From assembly GCA_947501615.1 (NCBI GenBank), contig CANMWK010000005.1:248001-312000 (forward strand): 64,000 nucleotides of DNA. The letters run 5' to 3'. Source of the stretch: an uncultured Tenacibaculum sp. (GTDB lineage: Bacteria > Bacteroidota > Bacteroidia > Flavobacteriales > Flavobacteriaceae). The stretch's first letter is position 1. Each line of letters starts with the position of its first letter. The notes below the pieces were generated by a model. That model was given only the letters and a program-made list of their open reading frames with translations, searched no databases and was not told the DNA's origin. Below, piece after piece: positions 26,570 through 36,137 of the stretch. The translations under genes and the position numbers were made by a program.

Positions 26570-28036
26570 TTAATTACGCGTGGTGTTAGCATTAGTTATT
26601 TCTTGGATTTTCTTTAACATAGTTTCTGCATTTTTATTTTTAGGTGCTAAATTCAATGATATTCTATAATTTTTTTCAGCCAAATTGTACTGCTTATTCT
26701 TAAAATAAGCTTCTCCAAGGCTATCAAAAGCATTATAAGAATTAGGATACTCTTTTGTATATAATGTAAAGATTGATATCGATTTTGTTATTTCATTATT
26801 TGATAAATGAAAGTAGCCAGTTCTAGTTAATGCTCGTTCAAAGTTAATGTCTTTATTATCTTGCTTTATCTGGTTATATATTTCAACTGCTGTCTTAAAA
26901 TCATTTATAATAAAAGCCAATCGAATATCTTCATTCAACATTCTGTCTTTTCGAACTAATTCATCATCCATTAATCCTGAAATATAGGTAATAGCATTGG
27001 AAATAATAGGTCTGTTTTTAAATCCGTTTGATAAAATAATAATGGTTAAATCCTTATCTATAAATTTCATTAAAGCACTCACTCCGCCACCAGCAAATCC
27101 GTAATATTGTTTTCCTTCGGGACCAAAAATGCCCCAACTATAACCAAAAGATGAATTACTATCTGTAAATTGGAAAGGTGATATCATTTTTAGTTTTGTT
27201 TCTTCTTTAAGAAGTTTGTGGCTATCTAATTTTGTGTTCCATTCTAAAAATGAATTCAATGTGATATTTAATCCGTTTCCTGCTAATGAACGCTTACCAG
27301 CTTCAAACGTTGAAAGCTCGTAAGCGTTGTACTCTTTATTGAACTGATATTTAGGTACTCGATTCGGAATTGCAACCAAACTATTCGAAGCAAAAATCAC
27401 TTGCTTTTCGTTATTTTCAAATTGGTTCTTTCTTACAAATGTTTCAAATGTTTGATTGGTTACTTTTTCAATAATCAATTGAAGAAACCAAAAGTTTGTT
27501 TGATTGTATTCGAATTTATCTCCTTTTTCAAAATGGAGTATTTCTTTAGATATTTCAAAAAGTAATGATTCATCAGAGAGTTGTTTGTCAAAATTTTTGT
27601 AGTCGGGTAATCCTGAAGAATGAGTTAATAAATGCTTAATTTTTATATTTTTCCAATGTTCTGGAAGTTTATCAATATATTTTGAGATAGTATCGTTTAG
27701 CGTAATTTTATTATCCTCTATTAACTGAAATATAGCAACTGCTGTAACAAGTTTTGTACTTGAGTAAACTCTAAATAATGTGCTATCAGTAACAGGTACA
27801 TTGTGAGCTATATTTGCAACGCCATAATTTTTTTTATGGATTATTTGTCCATCTTTTACAACTGCAATTGCCATTCCAGGAATTTGCTCAGCTTTAATAA
27901 GAGACAATATATAATTATCTATTCCGGTATGAAATTGTCCAGATTTTATAGATGTATTCTTTTCATTCTTTGAACAGGAAACTGTAAGTGTGATATTTAA
28001 AATAAGTACTAAAAAAACAGATATTTTGGTTTTCAT
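26570..28036 (-). CDS. Serine hydrolase, beta-lactamase/D-Ala carboxypeptidase fold, with TPR tail (lipoprotein)
   Basis: 488 residues. The lipobox TVSC puts it in the envelope. PF00144 features: YSSTKLVTA (SxxK), EYNQTNFWFL at the YxN position, HSSGLPDY, and FAGGGVSALM at the third motif. From about residue 385 a helical region ends in tetratricopeptide repeats (FDSLGEAYFKNKQYNLAEKNYR). PF00144 enzymes include D-alanyl carboxypeptidases, esterases and class C beta-lactamases; the substrate cannot be told. First of five such genes in the array. Confidence 0.88.
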   Translation of the reverse strand: MKTKISVFLVLILNITLTVSCSKNEKNTSIKSGQFHTGIDNYILSLIKAEQIPGMAIAVVKDGQIIHKKNYGVANIAHNVPVTDSTLFRVYSSTKLVTAVAIFQLIEDNKITLNDTISKYIDKLPEHWKNIKIKHLLTHSSGLPDYKNFDKQLSDESLLFEISKEILHFEKGDKFEYNQTNFWFLQLIIEKVTNQTFETFVRKNQFENNEKQVIFASNSLVAIPNRVPKYQFNKEYNAYELSTFEAGKRSLAGNGLNITLNSFLEWNTKLDSHKLLKEETKLKMISPFQFTDSNSSFGYSWGIFGPEGKQYYGFAGGGVSALMKFIDKDLTIIILSNGFKNRPIISNAITYISGLMDDELVRKDRMLNEDIRLAFIINDFKTAVEIYNQIKQDNKDINFERALTRTGYFHLSNNEITKSISIFTLYTKEYPNSYNAFDSLGEAYFKNKQYNLAEKNYRISLNLAPKNKNAETMLKKIQEITNANTTRN

Positions 28037-28277
28037 TTTTTTTGATTGAAGATGAATTACTTTTCAACTTAGACTTTAAATACTATTTTTTGTTACAGAG
28101 TTCTTTATTAAAGCTAATATTTTGATTATTGTTATTCGCGGAATGTTACATTAGGACTATTCCTATGAAAACCAATTTTTTATTTAAGATTAGAAGTTTA
28201 TTTGGAAGTTCTAGCGGAAGTATAGACTGCAAACATTATTGGATACTAGTACAATAATCAAATAGCCTCTTTTTAGT

Positions 28278-28856
28278 TTAATTCTTTATCTTTATTTTTC
28301 CACAATGCATAAATTCAATTTGTGGGAGCATTTTGTAGAATAGATTTTCTCCTTCTAGGACAAGTTCGGTCCGATTTCCGCCTCTATTTGTGTTTTGAAT
28401 ATCATTCCTAGTTTGGTAGAATACAGCTACCACATAAAATAAATATTCTTCATTAGGTTGTAGTATTTTTTGAATTTTTGTTGAATTGTTAAGAGAATCA
28501 AAATCAGTTAACCCATAATTGAATAAGCTTTGTTTCTCTAGAGTCATTTTATCAGAAGATAGGAATAACTTCACAAAAGTATTGGGAGAATCAGGAATAC
28601 CGATTTCATCCGCAGGAAAATCAACTGTCAATTCAATTGATTTCTTAGTTTGATTAATTACCCGGCTAAAAAACACAAGACAGCTGTAATTAAAGTACTT
28701 TTTTTTAGATCCTTTATATAAACCGCCTTTAGGAAAACTATTCTGAAGGATTATGCCGTTATAATTCGACTCACTATACCATTTGTTTTCAATATTTTGA
28801 GCTTCAGTATTTGAGTTAATCAATAAAAAGAATATTAAGGATAGGGTAAACCTCAT
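28278..28856 (-). CDS. Secreted hypothetical protein
   Basis: 192 residues. The signal peptide ends at NTEAQ and the rest is beta-rich (SIELTVDFPADEIGIPD). It ends IKIKN. No family recognised. The 28037-28277 gap to its left holds no gene and no clear site. Confidence 0.65.
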   Translation of the reverse strand: MRFTLSLIFFLLINSNTEAQNIENKWYSESNYNGIILQNSFPKGGLYKGSKKKYFNYSCLVFFSRVINQTKKSIELTVDFPADEIGIPDSPNTFVKLFLSSDKMTLEKQSLFNYGLTDFDSLNNSTKIQKILQPNEEYLFYVVAVFYQTRNDIQNTNRGGNRTELVLEGENLFYKMLPQIEFMHCGKIKIKN

Positions 28857-28860
28857 TTAT

Positions 28861-28935
28861 AACTGTGTTTTGCTTGGAAGTTAGCGAATTATTTCGGAGT
28901 AAGCCTGTAAATAGTAATTAATTATAGCTAATGTT
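28861..28935. other. attC-like site (S3), degenerate
   Basis: Starts AAC-TGTG and ends GCTAATGTT. GTTAGCGAATTATTTCGGA is shared with the site at 39437. The GTTGTAC at the right boundary pairs with GTACAAT at 30369-30375, the other end of the next cassette. Confidence 0.55.
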
Positions 28936-28946
28936 GTACCCAGTTT

Positions 28947-30344
28947 TTATTTCACTTTTTTAAATTTCAAATCTCTATATTTTAAACCTAAGTCGTCTGT
29001 TATAAAAATGAAATTTCCGAAGTCTGAAGAAAAAACATTCTTTTCAACCATTGGGTTTAGAGATGTGTATTTTAATCCGTTTATGAATACATTTAGACGA
29101 CCATTCTCTAGTGTTAATTCGTAGGTAACATTCAAATCTTGGTTGAAATATTTTCCAGCCAAAGACATAAGTTCTTCTTTTGAGTATTTTTTGGAATGCT
29201 CTATTTTATCAGTCGATTTTTTTTGTTTTGACGACTTTTTCGGACTGTGTATAATAGGTTTCATCTTCTTTTCAAGATACATTTCTGCAATTTGATATGG
29301 TCGTGGAAGAATTTCAAAATCGGAATTATTACTAAATATAACCACAGCAAAGTCTTCTTCATGAAAACTTAAATAATGTGATAAAGAACCTGCCCAAGAG
29401 CCAAGATGTAAGACAGTCTTTAAGCCTCTATATTCTCTAATTTTTAAACCTAATGCATAGTCTATGGTATCTCCATTTTTTAGAATCCCTTTTTCGGTCA
29501 TTTTTCGAGTGAATTTTTTTCCACCAACAGTTTGACTTTTGTAATTTTCGTGCCATTTAAAAAAGTCTTCAACCGAAGTATAAAGCTGCCCGTCTCCACC
29601 TAAAGCAAAATTAAAACTATGATTTTGGACATAGGTTTCATTCCTTTTGGAATATCCTATTGCTCTGTTTTTTACCACTCGAGTTCTATCTTCGTATATG
29701 AAAGAATCATTCATTTGAAGTGGTTCGAAAATGTTTTTCTTGGCAAACTCGCCTATGCTCATACCCGTTATACGCCTAACAATCACAGCAAGGGCTAAAT
29801 AATTTGAATTGCTATATTGATATTTGGTTCTCGGAACAAAATTTAATTCTCGTAGACCGGTTAAAATATTAAAGCTATCTTCTTCTGAAATAATATCGTA
29901 ATCTGTCTTTCCTAACGGTGCTATGTAGTACGAATAGTCTTTGAGACCACTTGTATGATGCAGTAAATCATATATTTTGATTTGTCCTTTCTTGTATTGA
30001 GGTAGTTCAGGAAGATATTTATGAATTGGGTCGTTAATTTTTATCTTTTTTTGGCTTTCAAGAAGAACAATGCAAGAAGCTGTAAACTGTTTGGCAGTCG
30101 ATGCTATGTCGAAAACCGTATTTGATGTTATTTTGACTTTATAATCAAGATTGGCATAACCATAACCTTTTTTAAAAATAATATTTCCTTTTTCAAATAT
30201 TGCGATGGCACAACCCGGCTTATCATTATAATCATTTAATAAGCTGTCAATTTTTTTTTCAAAATTTTGGCTAAAACAAATAGTAATAGTCAATGTAAAA
30301 AGAATTGAGAGGTAAAATGTTTTTAGATTCATATAATTATTCAA
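28947..30344 (-). CDS. Serine hydrolase, beta-lactamase/D-Ala carboxypeptidase fold
   Basis: 465 residues. The signal peptide ends at CFSQN. PF00144 features: DIASTAKQFTA (SxxK), YQYSNSNYLAL (YSN), HTSGLKDY and VLHLGSWAGS (HxG-like). A C-terminal beta-rich domain (about 365-465, SLAGKYFNQDLNVTYELTLENGRL) resembles the lipocalin-like tail often attached to this family. Periplasmic. The substrate is unknown. The cassette ends GTTGTAC/GTACAAT. Confidence 0.88.
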   Translation of the reverse strand: MNNYMNLKTFYLSILFTLTITICFSQNFEKKIDSLLNDYNDKPGCAIAIFEKGNIIFKKGYGYANLDYKVKITSNTVFDIASTAKQFTASCIVLLESQKKIKINDPIHKYLPELPQYKKGQIKIYDLLHHTSGLKDYSYYIAPLGKTDYDIISEEDSFNILTGLRELNFVPRTKYQYSNSNYLALAVIVRRITGMSIGEFAKKNIFEPLQMNDSFIYEDRTRVVKNRAIGYSKRNETYVQNHSFNFALGGDGQLYTSVEDFFKWHENYKSQTVGGKKFTRKMTEKGILKNGDTIDYALGLKIREYRGLKTVLHLGSWAGSLSHYLSFHEEDFAVVIFSNNSDFEILPRPYQIAEMYLEKKMKPIIHSPKKSSKQKKSTDKIEHSKKYSKEELMSLAGKYFNQDLNVTYELTLENGRLNVFINGLKYTSLNPMVEKNVFSSDFGNFIFITDDLGLKYRDLKFKKVK

Positions 30345-30372
30345 CTCGTGATGTGTTTTTTAAATTATGTAC

Positions 30373-30462
30373 AATATGTTCATGTAGCTAAATTAACAAA
30401 TACAAACCGAATAGAAAATCCGTAAGTTAGTAGAGTACTAGCAACGAATTATATACGTTATT
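30373..30462. other. attC-like site (S4)
   Basis: AAT-ATGTTCATGTA at the left, TTATATACGTTATT at the right. The body TAACAAATACAAACCGAATA relates it to the sites at 31377, 47045 and 62340. The core bases are AAT/ATT rather than AAC/GTT. Confidence 0.6.
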
Positions 30463-30466
30463 GGTA

Positions 30467-31360
30467 TTAGTTATTTTTTATTTCAGACGCTATATTTACC
30501 CAATTCACTTTCCAATTTTTTTTAAGATGTTCTCCTGTTGTAAAAAAAAGGAACTTATTATCAGCTGTCACATATGGATTTCCTTGTCCTAAATGATTTA
30601 TTTTATCATTTAATCTTTTTGTGTTTGTCCATCCGCTATTTCCATTACTAAAACTTATCATTAATTCAAGTTGTTTTCCAATTGAAGCAAAAATCAGATA
30701 ATCTTCTTTTGGAGAAACATATGGTGTACATTTTCCTACTTTTGAACTCATTAAAATTGAAACTTTTTCTGCCTCTTTAAATTGATCATTTACTTTTTGG
30801 GATTTATAAATATCCATTTCACTATAATCCAAATTACTCGAGTGGAAATATAGAGTTCCAGAATTAGTAATTGTAGGATGAGAAACTAATTTATCTCTCA
30901 AATTAGGAATATCTACAAAAACTGGTTCAGTCCATTTTCCATTTACTTTATCCGATTTCCATATATGCCAAGTTTGAATAATTCCGTCAATATTAACAGG
31001 TCTTGTTGAACTGAAATATAGAGTGTTTCCGCTTGGAGAAAAACTCATTCCGTGTTCATTATGTTTGCTGTTAAAAAATGCTTTTTTTGGTGTTGACCAA
31101 TTATTTCTATTCTTTTCTATCACAAAAACTTCAAATTTCTCAAAATTTTTATCAGAAATAGTATAGTAATATTCTTGTAAGTCAGGACTAAATATTCCTT
31201 TATGAATAAGTTTGTTTTGAGGAATTAAATCTTGCTTAAACTCGATTGGAATATTGTTAGGTATTGCTTCTGTAAAAAATTGAATTTTAGCCTTCTCGGT
31301 TTCATTTTTACAACTCAAAAAGCCAATTGTAAATATTAAGATAATTTTGAGTTTATTCAT
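30467..31360 (-). CDS. WD40-like (PD40/TolB-type) beta-propeller lipoprotein
   Basis: 297 residues from the ATG at 31360; an upstream ATG at 31381 lies inside the recombination site and precedes the signal peptide, so it is not preferred. The lipobox IGFLSC gives a lipoprotein. PD40 repeats: GMSFSPSGNTLYFSSTRP, HPTITNSGTLYFHSSN, TPYVSPKEDYLIFASIG, NPYVTADNKFLFFTTG. Such propellers usually bind partners or sugars; no catalytic site seen. Confidence 0.85.
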   Translation of the reverse strand: MNKLKIILIFTIGFLSCKNETEKAKIQFFTEAIPNNIPIEFKQDLIPQNKLIHKGIFSPDLQEYYYTISDKNFEKFEVFVIEKNRNNWSTPKKAFFNSKHNEHGMSFSPSGNTLYFSSTRPVNIDGIIQTWHIWKSDKVNGKWTEPVFVDIPNLRDKLVSHPTITNSGTLYFHSSNLDYSEMDIYKSQKVNDQFKEAEKVSILMSSKVGKCTPYVSPKEDYLIFASIGKQLELMISFSNGNSGWTNTKRLNDKINHLGQGNPYVTADNKFLFFTTGEHLKKNWKVNWVNIASEIKNN

Positions 31361-31376
31361 TCCTCTAATTAATGTC

Positions 31377-31463
31377 AACATGTTTGTGTATGGTTAAATT
31401 ACTAATTTAGTAAACAAAAACTAGCCAGAGGAAATTCCGAAACAATTGATTACACACGGTGTT
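31377..31463. other. attC-like site (S5)
   Basis: AAC-ATGTTTGTGTATG at the left and TTACACACGGTGTT at the right give a complementary outer stem (TGTGTA against TACACA). The inside, AATTTAGTAAACAAAAAC, belongs to the family at 47045 and 62340. Confidence 0.75.
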
Positions 31464-31476
31464 ACCCACAGTATTT

Positions 31477-32370
31477 TTAATTCGAAAGTGTTAATTCAAT
31501 TGCCATTAAGCTGTATTTATTTTTATATTTTTTTAATGTTCCAACATTTTTCCAAATTTTTCTCCACTTTCCCTGAATATAAATCCAACTATTTTCATCT
31601 GTTTCCGTAGGAATAGTTCCAATTGCAGGTTCATAAGATATTCTTTTTAGTTTTTTTCTCGAACCTTTCATTGTATACTTATATTCATACTTATTATTTT
31701 CAATAATTAACCATTCAATCGCAATAAAAAAACCACTGTAGGGAAATTCAATATTTAATTCAGAAATATCGATTTCAGTTATTCTTTTACCTTTTTTTGC
31801 AATTCCAATTATATTTTGGTTATAAATATAGTTTTCTGGCTCTCCTTTTTCGTTTATTCCATAAAGTCGAATATTAAATTTTGAGTTTTTTACATCACTG
31901 TTTGTTAGAATTTTTACCTTCTTTAGCAATGGTGTTTCCTCATATTTGTCATTATATTTAAAAAATCGGGCTGTAATCCATGGTTTTATTCCGCCGCTAC
32001 TATAGTAATGCTTGATTTTAGATTTTTTAAATTTTCCGATTATTAACTCTTTAGTTGATTTTTTAGAACTAATAATTACTTCGTCTAATTCAGTTGTTAT
32101 AGGGTTTAATTCAAGTATGTTTTTTATTAAATCCGAGGAGATTTTTTTCGTTTCAAAACCAATTGCGGAAAAAACAATGATTTTTGTGTTATTAATTTGC
32201 AATTTAAATTCTCCTTTTTCATTTGAAGTTGTTCCTACATTTTCGTTTTCTACCCAAATATTTACATAAGGTATCTCTTCTTTAGTTTCGCTGTTAATAA
32301 TAACTGATTTCAACTGACAAAAACTAAGATTTGAAATGAATAAAAATGATATTATAATTAGTTTTTTCAT
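31477..32370 (-). CDS. Secreted carboxypeptidase-regulatory-like domain protein
   Basis: 297 residues from the ATG at 32370; the open frame runs 22 codons further into the recombination site, which I exclude because the signal peptide (IIISFLFISNLSFCQ) begins here. Residues 20-100 are a CarboxypepD_reg-like domain (IPYVNIWVENENVGTTSNEKGEFKL, FSAIGFETKKI), as at the N-terminus of SusC-like receptors, but no barrel follows. The rest is beta-rich and unrecognised. The cassette ends GTTACCCACA/TGCAGATAAC. Confidence 0.75.
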   Translation of the reverse strand: MKKLIIISFLFISNLSFCQLKSVIINSETKEEIPYVNIWVENENVGTTSNEKGEFKLQINNTKIIVFSAIGFETKKISSDLIKNILELNPITTELDEVIISSKKSTKELIIGKFKKSKIKHYYSSGGIKPWITARFFKYNDKYEETPLLKKVKILTNSDVKNSKFNIRLYGINEKGEPENYIYNQNIIGIAKKGKRITEIDISELNIEFPYSGFFIAIEWLIIENNKYEYKYTMKGSRKKLKRISYEPAIGTIPTETDENSWIYIQGKWRKIWKNVGTLKKYKNKYSLMAIELTLSN

Positions 32371-32379
32371 ATTGCAGAT

Positions 32380-32548
32380 AACGGTTTGTGTATGAAACGT
32401 AGTGTCCAAAAAGATATTAACTTTTTGGGTAAACACAGAGTCGAATTTTTGTGTTTTGTTTTTAAATTGTTGATTTTTATGATTTTATTGGTAAAAAAAG
32501 CTAAACTTAATTTAAGTACCAAAAACCTGTATTAATTATAATTTTGTT
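32380..32548. other. attC-like site (S6)
   Basis: AACGGTTTGTGTATGAAACG at the left, TTAATTATAATTTTGTT at the right. The left half belongs to the family at 54566 and 61402 (GTGTATGAAACGTAG, AACACAGAG). The right half (AAAACCTGTATTAATTATA) belongs to that at 59654. It is therefore a mosaic. Confidence 0.8.
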
Positions 32549-32562
32549 AGCAATTATTTTCT

Positions 32563-33210
32563 TTATCTATAAAAACTATTTATAAAGATAATTCTTTTAA
32601 CAAGATAGTCATTTGTATCAATTTTGTTTTTTTCAATGTAATTAGATATTAGATAATTAGGGATTGGATCTGCCGTGGTTTTTATATAATTTAAATATTC
32701 TTCTATAAATTCAGTCTTTTCAGAAATGTTTTCTAATGCTTTTATAAATAAACCACTCATATTTACTTGAACGTCTTTTTTAGCTTGTTCAATCATTTTT
32801 TCTGTTTTCTTTTCATCTTTACAACAATATATATATGATGAACTATATATTATTTCATTTTTAGAATTCAGACATTTATATCTTGTTTTTATAGACATTC
32901 TTTTTTTACCAGATATGACTTCATTGTCTTTCCATATAGAATCAGGAATACAATAAATTTGTAATTTTAAATTATTGTTTTTAAATGATTTTCTATAATC
33001 ATTCTTAGTGTCTTTTAAGAACTTTTTATAAGCAATTCCTATTTCAAAATTTGGATATTCTTGTTTAAGAGTTTCTGTTTCAAATTCTTTTAGTAATAGG
33101 TTCAATGTACTAACATTTGTTTTTCCTAAAACATTATCAAATTCAGTTTGTTGAGAGTAACTTGATAGCGATATAAGTAGAATACTTAATAAGATAGTTG
33201 TTTTTTTCAT
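32563..33210 (-). CDS. Secreted hypothetical protein
   Basis: 215 residues. The signal peptide ends at SSYSQ. The C-terminal half is helical, with two adjacent cysteines (YIYCCKDEK). No family recognised. Its cassette is bounded by GTTAGCAATTA on the left and an eroded right end near 33234. Confidence 0.65.
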   Translation of the reverse strand: MKKTTILLSILLISLSSYSQQTEFDNVLGKTNVSTLNLLLKEFETETLKQEYPNFEIGIAYKKFLKDTKNDYRKSFKNNNLKLQIYCIPDSIWKDNEVISGKKRMSIKTRYKCLNSKNEIIYSSSYIYCCKDEKKTEKMIEQAKKDVQVNMSGLFIKALENISEKTEFIEEYLNYIKTTADPIPNYLISNYIEKNKIDTNDYLVKRIIFINSFYR

Positions 33211-33233
33211 AATAATTTTTTTAAATATTTGTT

Positions 33234-33424
33234 AGTGGGCTTGTGCATGAAACATAGCGTACAAAAAGATACTAACTTTTTGGATTAACACAGAGCTAAT
33301 TTTTTCTTTTTTTTAAGTCAAAATAGACCATTTTGCTATCGCGTAATCTACCTGTCGGCCTCTTTTAAATATACACAAATCTTTATGAATTTGCAATTAT
33401 TAATTATGTTTTATATACCGTGTT
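33234..33424. other. attC-like site (S7)
   Basis: GGGCTTGTGCATGAAACATA at the left, TTTTATATACCGTGTT at the right. Related to the 54566/61402 family. The inverse core is mutated (AGT instead of AAC). Confidence 0.7.
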
Positions 33425-33438
33425 AGGATAGGTGATTT

Positions 33439-34035
33439 TTACCAAACAGTTTCTAAATCTGTTTTAGTAGCTCTTTCTATTCTGTTTTCTTTTTTAACAT
33501 CAATATATTCAGATATAGTAAATTCAACTACTTTTTTCTCTTTGTTAAGAGAAAAGATATTCCAAATTTTTTCAGCACAAATATTATTGAATTCACAAGG
33601 TAACTGACTCAAACGTTTTTCGAATAACTTTTGATTATAAGGCTTAGGAATTCTAAAAATATCACTTCCAACAATCTCAGGAATGGTGTAGACAAAGTCT
33701 AAGCTTAATAGCTTTTCAATCAAACTCATTTTTCGTAGAATTCGATGTATTTTAATATTATAAAATTTTCTAATATCAAATTCAGGAAATGTTTTCCGAG
33801 CTAGTTTTTCACGTTTTATTTTCTCCAAAAAGTCAGTTTTAGGATCACTATTCCCAGATCCATAAATAAAAAATTTTTCATCTGATTTGTTAATGAATAT
33901 TAATCCTTGACCCACGTAAATTTTTGTTGAGTGAAAATAAGTGAAACAATAATAATCTGGTGTGTCTTCAATTTCCCTGAGTTTCATTTCAGGAATATTC
34001 AAGTCTTTAATATATTTTTCAGCTAATTTTTTCAC
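33439..34035 (-). CDS. Hypothetical protein, N-terminus Imm35/YrhB-like
   Basis: 198 residues without a signal peptide, so probably cytoplasmic. The first 65 residues (YYCFTYFHSTKIYVGQGLIFINKSDEKFFIYGSG) resemble the Imm35/YrhB fold, where a Gxx-hydrophobic-DK...GS pattern is typical; this is a weak, by-eye match. The rest is unrecognised. The cassette ends GTTAGGATAG/GCTCTAAC. Confidence 0.6.
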   Translation of the reverse strand: MKKLAEKYIKDLNIPEMKLREIEDTPDYYCFTYFHSTKIYVGQGLIFINKSDEKFFIYGSGNSDPKTDFLEKIKREKLARKTFPEFDIRKFYNIKIHRILRKMSLIEKLLSLDFVYTIPEIVGSDIFRIPKPYNQKLFEKRLSQLPCEFNNICAEKIWNIFSLNKEKKVVEFTISEYIDVKKENRIERATKTDLETVW

Positions 34036-34054
34036 TGTTTTTTTTATTTGCTCT

Positions 34055-34101
34055 AACGGTTTAGCTATGCGAAATGTCCCGGACGGTATTTAGATATTGT
34101 T
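34055..34101. other. Short attC-like site (S8)
   Basis: 47 bp: AACGGTTTAGCTATGCG at the left, TTTAGATATTGTT at the right, and a small central stem GTCC-CGGAC. One of the shortest sites in the array. Confidence 0.7.
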
Positions 34102-34110
34102 GGAGGTATT

Positions 34111-35199
34111 TTATTTGCAAAGATTACTGTTTAAAATAATTTCTCTTATTTTACTTTCATAAAAGAAGAAAATATTATCCTCTTCATCATAAATATTTTC
34201 TAATATTACTACACTTATCTTTTTTTTAGGTATATAAAATTTGAAAGAATTAAAACCAAGACCTTTTCCTGCATGTCCTATATGTTTTAAAGATGAATTG
34301 CTAATGCAAACACCATAGCCATAGCCTATTTTTTCTTCTCCAAATACTTTAAAGAAATTTGTATCTAGTCCAGTACTTGTTAATAAACTGTAAGTTTCGG
34401 AGTTTAGTAATTTACCATTATGAAGTTTTTCATCCCAAATGTTAAGGTCATGAGCAGAAGATATAATTCCACCAGCGGGAATAAAATCTTTCCAACTTTC
34501 TTTAGATGTTACAATGTCATTTATGTTAACAAAGTTGTATTTATTATTTGTTCCTCTATAACCATTAATCAACAAACTATTTTCATTGTCTAATTCGTAG
34601 CAATAACTATTTTTCATTCCTAATTCTAGAAACAAGTTGTTAGCGAGTTCTATGTATTCAGTTCCAGTAACTTTTTCAATTATTCTTCCTAACAATCCAA
34701 ACCCAACATTACTATAATGAAAATCAGTTCCTTCTTTAAAAAGTAATGGCTGTTCAATGCCAACTATTCCAGAAGTGTTATTTAATAATTGATGAACAGT
34801 TACTGAGTCCGCCCAACTTTGTTTTATGTTCGGTAAATATTCTTTAATAGGTTTATATAATTCTATATTTCCTTTTTCAACTTCTTTTAAGGTTAAAACA
34901 GCTGTTATTTGTTTACTATTTGATTGAATCCTGAATTTATCCTGTAAGCTAATTGGTGTTTTTTTCTCAAAGTTTGAAAAACCATATTCCTTTGAATATT
35001 TTGTTTCGCCATTTTGAGTTATCAGAATAACTCCGTTGAATATTCTTGGTTTTGTTATTTGTATTAAGCTATCTATTTTGTTAGAATAGTCATCTATAAT
35101 TGCATTTTGATCTTTGTTTTTACTTTTTTTGCCACCGCCACTACAACTGAAAAGGAAAAAAGTAATGAAGAAAATAAAAGTGTTAAATACGTATTTCAT
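34111..35199 (-). CDS. Serine hydrolase, beta-lactamase/D-Ala carboxypeptidase fold (lipoprotein)
   Basis: 362 residues from the ATG at 35199; nine more codons upstream run into the recombination site. The lipobox FLFSCSGG gives an envelope lipoprotein. PF00144 features: RIQSNSKQITA (SxxK), FHYSNVGFGLL (YSN), NNTSGIVGI, LKHIGHAGKG (HIG). The length fits a single-domain enzyme with no tail. Cassette ends: GTTGGAGGT at the left, ACCGCCAAAG at the right (imperfect). Confidence 0.88.
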   Translation of the reverse strand: MKYVFNTFIFFITFFLFSCSGGGKKSKNKDQNAIIDDYSNKIDSLIQITKPRIFNGVILITQNGETKYSKEYGFSNFEKKTPISLQDKFRIQSNSKQITAVLTLKEVEKGNIELYKPIKEYLPNIKQSWADSVTVHQLLNNTSGIVGIEQPLLFKEGTDFHYSNVGFGLLGRIIEKVTGTEYIELANNLFLELGMKNSYCYELDNENSLLINGYRGTNNKYNFVNINDIVTSKESWKDFIPAGGIISSAHDLNIWDEKLHNGKLLNSETYSLLTSTGLDTNFFKVFGEEKIGYGYGVCISNSSLKHIGHAGKGLGFNSFKFYIPKKKISVVILENIYDEEDNIFFFYESKIREIILNSNLCK

Positions 35200-35224
35200 A
35201 GAATTTTTTGATTTAATTACCGCC

Positions 35225-35373
35225 AAAGTTTGGTATAAACGTTAGCTTCGGTTTAAATATACAATTAGTTTATCAGTTATTCACAGACTTTAGCAATTTC
35301 GATTAGTTTTTAGTCTACTCTGAGCACAGTCGAAGGGTAGTCGAATTCTCTGTAATAGTGTATATGCATTGTT
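35225..35373. other. attC-like site (S9)
   Basis: Starts near CCAAAGTTTGGTATAAACG and ends GTGTATATGCATTGTT. Inside, TTAGCAATTTCGATTAGTTT and GTCGAATTCTCTGTAAT relate it to the sites at 39437 and 53183 (CAATTCCGAGTGG, GTCGAATC, GTAATTG). Confidence 0.7.
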
Positions 35374-35396
35374 GGTAAGAGTATTTTTGTCGTTTT

Positions 35397-35978
35397 TTAA
35401 GGTAAAAGCAAAAGCCTAATTCCGCCCCAATGGTTTTTATAATTCTGTTCAAAACTCAAAAGTTCATTCGATTTCGGTAATTTATTATTTTCCGCATATT
35501 CATTAAATTCAAATTCCGTTTTGAATTCAGTCATTTTATCTGTTTTCAAGTCCAATACAAAATATGAATTCTTAAAGTCATAAAACCAACTTTTTAAGTT
35601 TCCACATAATTTGTCATCCGTAACTTTGAATTTTGTTGTTTCAATGTTATTTCCATCACTTGTTTTTTGATCTTTTAGATGTCCGTATTCAGTCCAATTC
35701 GTGTTTTCAATCGTTTCCCAATGTCCAATCGGAATCATTGGTCCATCTGCAAGTCCGTGATTTCCCCAATAAGTAAAAGAAAAAATGAAAAGTCCGACAG
35801 AGATTAATAAGCCAAAAGAAAACCAATGTTTTTTCTTATCGGATTTTACTCTTTTTAAAAAATCATTTGATTTAAATTTTCCAAAAATTAATAATATACC
35901 AATTAACATCAACGAATAAATCGATGCGAGAATTCCTATTTTAATTAACTGAAATATGAAGTGAAAAAGTACCTCCAT
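35397..35978 (-). CDS. Hypothetical membrane protein
   Basis: 193 residues with two N-terminal membrane helices (about 10-30 and 50-70) and a soluble C-terminal domain of about 110 residues (WGNHGLADGPMIPIGHWETIENTNW). No family recognised. Single-gene cassette. Confidence 0.65.
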   Translation of the reverse strand: MEVLFHFIFQLIKIGILASIYSLMLIGILLIFGKFKSNDFLKRVKSDKKKHWFSFGLLISVGLFIFSFTYWGNHGLADGPMIPIGHWETIENTNWTEYGHLKDQKTSDGNNIETTKFKVTDDKLCGNLKSWFYDFKNSYFVLDLKTDKMTEFKTEFEFNEYAENNKLPKSNELLSFEQNYKNHWGGIRLLLLP

Positions 35979-36000
35979 TGATTTGTATTATATTGTTGGC

Positions 36001-36124
36001 AACATTTTGTGTATTGTTATTTGCGATTTTTGATTGTAAAGTTAATTAAAAGTGATTGACTTTTAGTGTTGTGAGATTTAGTACAAAGGATTAAATCCGT
36101 AAGTAATTAACTATACATTTTGTT
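36001..36124. other. attC-like site (S10)
   Basis: AAC-ATTTTGTGTATTG at the left, TATACATTTTGTT at the right. Shares its body with S1 (TGTAAAGTTAATTAAAAGT, GTGAGATTTAGT). Confidence 0.72.
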
Positions 36125-36137
36125 ATTGCACTATTTT

